Below, piece by piece: positions 58,769 to 64,000 of a stretch of DNA of 64,000 nucleotides. The notes below the pieces were generated by a model. That model was not told where the DNA came from. It saw only the letters and a program-made list of their open reading frames with translations, and did no database searches. The translations under genes and the position numbers were made by a program. Source of the stretch: Mesaphorura yosii (Eukaryota > Arthropoda > Collembola > Poduromorpha > Tullbergiidae); contig WIXG01000001.1 of assembly GCA_009869945.1 (NCBI GenBank), forward strand, positions 62,001-126,000, read 5' to 3'. How positions within the stretch are numbered: the first letter of the stretch is position 1; each line of letters opens with the position of its first letter.

Positions 58769-61700
58769 CTCAGCACTGTAAATCGTGCAGAATTGATTAT
58801 AAACAACCACTGACTGGTGGCTTACTGGGTCTCCTAACTAAATTAGAAGACGCAGAAGAAGAGCTTATCAAAAGTTCCTTCCACCTTATCACAGGGGATC
58901 GTTACACTTGTCACAATACAGGTTCAGTTGGCTTCGTTGACTTGATTCCATATACTTACTATATTCCATATTTACTATATATTTTGTTATTAAACTTACA
59001 TGTAGTGTGTAAAGTTTCGATGACTACAACGTGGCCGGCTAGCCCAGCCTAGGCTAACGTCGCCGCCGACGGGGCTGAGGAACTATAATCGATACACTTC
59101 AACAGAACTTGAACAAAGTATAAGATGGACTTAATAATATCAGAGCAAGCTATTTATATTTAAATTGGTGATTCGAGAGCAAATAGAATTTTGTTAGATT
59201 GCCAAAGAGTGGTGGTGAGCAAAAATTGAAATTTAAATTCAATCAAGTGGATTAGAATAATGGCCTTCTTAACAAGTAGCAAAGTGAAAGTGGCAATGCC
59301 AAGTTTGCCACTTTGTTTACGGCCCACACAAAGAAATGCAACATGCCAGGCTTTCTTATCTCACCCTACCATCGACCATTGCAAAGTCGCGTCTCTTTGC
59401 TTTTGATCTCGTGATTCGTCTGAGAGTTTGAATCGAGCTATCGGATGTATAATTCGACACTCTCATCAGTTCATGCACTCATTCTTCGAGCATTGTGGCA
59501 CCTTTCTTTGATCTGTCGCAGAAACTTTGAAGTTTATGCGAAAATTGTGGATAATACGTGGACATTTCCATGCACGATGACGGTAAACAATTTTATGCTC
59601 CAGTAACAATGCAAAGGATCAAGTCAAAGCTACTTTCGCATATAACGAGTTCACTTTTGAACTTCCTTCAGAGCGCTCAAGTTTCTTGCACAAAGTGGCG
59701 TCTGAGTATCTTAATTAAATCAAAGTACAAACTCTGGGCTCTAAAATGGATTAATTTTTCAATTGCAGCCGAAGAGACTAGAAAAGCCGAGACGTCTGAT
59801 CTGAAACTTGAAATCACGACAGAAATCAGAGAAATATAAGCTCGAGATTCTCAGTGTAACAGAGATTCATCAATCATTGTTGACATAAATCTTGCACCAA
59901 GCACCAGTGCTCGGATTTCTGTAGATTGGATCTGCAGCAGGCAAACAGGAAGACAGCCGGCAGTCGTGAAGAGCATTATTGCTTTGCGCTACGGAACTGA
60001 ATAAAATGTTCGATTCTCTGAATCAAATGCAAGCAAGAAGGAAACTTTGTACTCGTATTACTGTGTAACTATCTTGTACCGTATTTGTACTTCTCTTGTA
60101 GCATGTGTGTTGTATTATATTTGTATTCGTGCTACTAATAATAGCAGCAATAGCACACATGTGATGTGATGCGTGCATATTATGATCCAGTTCAGCAGCA
60201 GTTCAGTTTCACTTTACTTCACTGAAATGTTTACTTTAGTTTGCAACTTGAATGGAAATTCATCGAATCGAGAGTTGGGACTCAGAGGACCAGTGTGCAG
60301 GGTGCAGGGAAAGATTGCTTTCACTCTGCACTGATTCTGGCACCGGATGATGACGCAGAGACCAGATTCAAGTCAAATCATCGCAATTGCTTTTGCTTTT
60401 GATTCAGAATAATGTCCCAAGTCAACTTCAAAGTCAAGTCAAGTTTTCAATAAATTGTGAATAAGGTTATTGTTTTTATTGGTCCAACGACCACGATCAG
60501 CAAAGTACATTTAGTAAACCAATTCTCCCTACCTTCATGATACGCAGAATTTAAATACGCAATAGCGACTTGACAGTGGAATGCTTGGGCAAAGTCATTA
60601 TTATGCGATGATGTTGCTCGCGACGGGGTTATGATAATGTGCAGCTGATAGCTTGCCCCAGGCCGGAGTGAGCAAATAGAGTAGAAAGGCTTTTCTCAAT
60701 CATAATAAACCGAAACAATCAATTCTGTCCATTGGCAATGGTAATAGTGTAATGGTTTCATGGCCTCATGCACACCAGTTTGGGCTCCACATACGTAGTG
60801 CATTCCATAGTGCGCATTTATGATCTCCAAAATCCTTTTAGCGTGATTCGGTTTGCGCTTACCATTTACCACAAATCAAAAATTTCTGATGCTCGGTCCC
60901 CCCGCCACCGCGCAAGGGATCAGGCTCAGTCTGCACGTCGAGACTGGATTTCATGCTAGACAACGCAATGGCGGACTCGCATTCACAGTTTATAGATTTT
61001 ATTTTCTGGATCTGTGCACAGAGTGCCGTGAAAGGTACATGATACGTGCCCCAAATATAAATTCACTCAAAAATTATTATTGTTATTATATTTCGCATTT
61101 CGCTCTGGGTGAAAGCAACACGAGGCTGTGTGCAAACGTAAACACTGCGTGGACGTGGCGTGCTGAGTGCACAACGTGTTTGTGTGTTCCTGGGAAGCAA
61201 AACAATGCCACGCGGAAATTATCTGATTGCCATCACATTACCCATCCATGCATCCCATCCACCGTGTGTGCATTAGCGCCGGTAGTTGGGCGCAGCCATG
61301 CTCGGAATAATTTTCTGTTTCTATTTCATAGCAAAACACCATCATAAAATGCATTCGTACAGCGCATGCAGAGGTAATAAAGAAAAAAGTCATAAAATGA
61401 CAATTCGGAGATCGTTTTATGTGTTTTTCATTCATCAGATCAACATGTGCGATGCTGAGCACGAAACGATGGCTGAATATTGTATCAAGCTGCTTCCAAC
61501 TTTCTTATTTTGGAGAAAGCCTCTACTTTGCTCGTTTTATCACACCATTCGCAATTGCGATTCGCCAATTGCCATCTGGGTTAATGTGAATTTTTCGTTT
61601 TTCATTACGTTCATTGTTTCGTTAGAAAATTGGTGCAGTAATCGAGGTGGCACGAATTACTGAAGCCAATTTCGAATCAGATTAATGATAATTACGCTAT

Positions 61701-64000
61701 TTAGAAGAATCCTTGATTATTTTGCACTGGAGCGTTCGCCGACGCAATTTGTAAGTCATATTTTGCCTGATGTTGCAGTTCAGACCAAGACTCTCGCTAA
61801 ACGTGAGCGGAGATTCTTCTGTGGTCGTCGGCGAAGACTCGTCGCTGCTTGCCACGGTGTGGCTGGGACTTTTAATCTCGAATTTCCCATATAATTTATT
61901 CAAGAAAACACAACAGACCAAAATTCGTTTGTCGTTGTCGGTTCCTAATGAGAATTCGCCGTGAAAATACGTCGTAGAGCGCAATGCAGTCGGAGAAAGC
62001 ACACGATACCGGCCAAATTGGTTTCTTTCTTTCTGTTGTGGGTCTGTGTGCATGGAATCTATTGTTCTGTATCAGAAAATGGAGTTGGATAAATTGATGC
62101 GACAGCGACGGTAATGGTAATAAAAGGAGAAAGGTTTCCCAGACCTAAATCCACAAAGAGCGAGCAGCAGACTACAATGGCTATATTTAACCCAGAGACA
62201 CGAAGCACAGGATCGAGATGACCCTGGCGTGGCAAGGCAAGGCGGTGGAAATTGTCTTTGTTTTTTATTGTAGTGTTATTATTACCAAATTACACGCAAG
62301 AACGGGAAATTATATGTGACAATACAGACACAGACAGTGACTATTAAATTAAAATACACGAGAAAGCACGGGCGAGGCACCGGCTGAATCGGACCTTTAT
62401 TACCTATTTAGCATATAAAGGAACCGTAGCCGTAAAAATGTCCAGGAAGCAGAACACGGCCCAGAATCTTAGTCCAGTCCAGCACGTTGCTTGGCTCTCG
62501 AATGTGCTTCCTCCAGGTAGCAGGAGGAGCATGTAGGTGGCGAATTCGTGCCGAGACGAGCCAACTTTATCTCAATTAGTGAATTTTATTCATCACACTA
62601 TTCACACGGTTGTGACTTCTAAATGTACCTTCAGGGACTCGTTGCACTCGACTCCAGTCGCCAGTCTCCCGTCCATTTTTCAACACGTAACAGGCGGGAG
62701 GCGAGGGTATATTTCCAAATTAATGTCAAAATCACATTTCAGAAAATTAGTTTGGACTCTCGAAGAAAGGGTAATAAAAAATCAGAACCGGCTCGTCTCC
62801 GGCAATCTGCCCGGTTGAAATCCGTTGCTCTGCGTCACTCGGCTCCTTTCATTTTCATACGTCTTGTCTCGAGCGACTCGATTTCCGACACGGGAAAGTT
62901 TGCATATAAATTACCACCATACACGCATTGCAATACCAGTCGTTCAAGAATGTTGTGGATTAGCGTTATACCAGTTATGAAACTACGTCAACATTTTCAC
63001 AGCCGCTACCTTGAGGAATAGCAACATCATTCAGCACTGCGATATTGCGAATGTGGACAGTTTAAGAATGACTCCACATTTCTTGCAGCACGAATTTATA
63101 CGAAGAGCATTTCACAAATACTAGAAACGCAGACGCTAGTGAATAAATTAGTAAATGTCACCGTATAATGACGGCAATGGCAATGGCACTGCTGCTGTCT
63201 GGTGACGTAGTCACCTCTTCTCCGTACTGCTGGAGTTCTCCTTCATCGTCTGCCCGGTTTTGAATAATGCACAACTTTAAATATGCAGTGACTGACACGA
63301 GCTACAAACAACGACAACGATACGAGCCTAAGTGAGAAAAATGAGAGCTCCTGACAAAGTAGTTTAACATTACAATTACTCTTTGTCGTAGTAATAAAAG
63401 AAGCGTATTATGCGAATCACGAGTATAATGCAGCTGGTTGGAATTTTCATCATTGCAGAACGAGACGAGCCGACGACGTCGAATTGAGAAAGTTCAACTC
63501 AAAAGACAACACAAAGGAAGAAATTCTTCTTTCCCTTCCGTGGCATCAATGACAATGCGAAATTTTTTCCCTTGCCTTTCAATCCTGAGTTTTTCGTCTT
63601 GAATCCTGTCTTGTTCTCGCTTCTCCGAACTGACTCGAAATTCCTGATGGGTTTCTGCTCGGCCTGTGATAATGGCGTGGAGCGGGCGACTCAAGAATTT
63701 AATACTTTAAAAAGTATTTCAAACAGATCAAAGACCGAGCTTATGCTGTTTAGTGCTTATGCAGAAGATGAATTGAAGGATCACAGCGAACAACGTCAAG
63801 ATGAATAAGTTGATAAGTTGATACATCTTTTGTTCGTTTCGCGGCGTCTTTAATTCGCCGTCTTATTGTATTGATTAATTATTATTGCAGATTCCAAAGA
63901 AATTAAGACTAAAGATAAAAATAGAAACACACAGAACAGAAACAAGAGACAAAGAAGAAGCGAGAGACTTTATTCTTTGCGGCGATGGTGAAAGTGAAAG
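58769..64000. other. about 5.2 kb without a supported gene
   Basis: AT-rich intergenic sequence. A small GC-rich patch with GGCTAGCCCAGCCTAGGCT lies at about 59036-59070. A possible hairpin of CATGTGTG/CACACATG lies at about 60104-60164. Candidate leftward exons near 61790-61880 and 62410-62530 were considered but not accepted. Confidence 0.4.

Noticed and set aside
59036-59085. GC-rich palindromic patch (GGCTAGCCCAGCCTAGGCT), considered as an RNA gene
   Set aside because: No tRNA-like T-loop or anticodon stem pattern, and no other RNA signature.
61697-62053. Leftward Ser/Thr-rich frame (SSDESSPTTTEESP) as a possible exon
   Set aside because: No matching splice partner within the window and no domain; left uncalled.
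62410-62530. Leftward short frames near 62.4-62.5 kb with slightly higher GC
   Set aside because: Two frames look equally coding-like and neither has clear splice sites or a known motif.

Overview
This is a window of animal nuclear DNA, most likely from an arthropod. The genes are split by many short GT-AG introns (most about 50-110 bp). They include a three-MBT-repeat chromatin protein of the L(3)mbt type, DNA topoisomerase I, a membrane dipeptidase, a copper monooxygenase of the MOXD1 family, and two insect-type gustatory receptors. A springtail-like hexapod would fit the mixture, especially a bacterial-type gene embedded among animal genes, but that placement is an inference. The exon models below were built by hand from splice signals, reading phase and family similarity. 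Where the exon lengths sum to whole codons, the models are strong.

Layout. 1-391: first exon of a CLCA-like gene running off the left edge. 1106-4395 (-): an 11-exon DUF389 membrane protein with foldback elements in two introns. 5192-6853 (+): an intact, intronless 553-residue MurE ligase, a bacterial peptidoglycan enzyme, facing away from the DUF389 gene. 6884-8919 (-): an unrecognised multi-pass membrane protein ending 30 bp from the end of the murE-like gene. 9637-13930 (-): l(3)mbt-like. 15661-16179 (-): a small secreted, probably GPI-anchored Cys-rich protein. 17104-19509 (+): MOXD1-like, with a frameshift in a copper-site motif. 20005-23209 (+): two tandem gustatory receptors. 27164-34177 (-): a 13-exon dipeptidase with a long cytoplasmic N-terminus. 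41004-43608 (-): topoisomerase I. 45920-46840 (-): C3orf38 homolog. 47652-52057 (+): a ferric-chelate-reductase-like protein (two Reeler-like modules, mucin stalk, DOMON, cytochrome b561) with reading-frame damage. 54908-55409 (+) and 57945-58768 (-): two unrecognised genes. The rest, including most of 23.2-27.1, 34.2-41.0, 52.1-54.9, 55.4-57.9 and 58.8-64.0 kb, is AT-rich intergenic sequence in which I see no convincing gene.

How the genes relate. There is no operon logic; most neighbours are functionally unrelated. The most striking observation is the MurE-type enzyme. All catalytic motifs and the meso-diaminopimelate signature DNPR are intact, it has an animal-style start context, and it sits between multi-exon animal genes. 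That makes it a strong candidate for a horizontally acquired, domesticated bacterial gene. Two other proteins in the window (MOXD1-like and FRRS1-like) combine DOMON domains with redox domains; both show frame-disrupting lesions, while the other large genes are clean.
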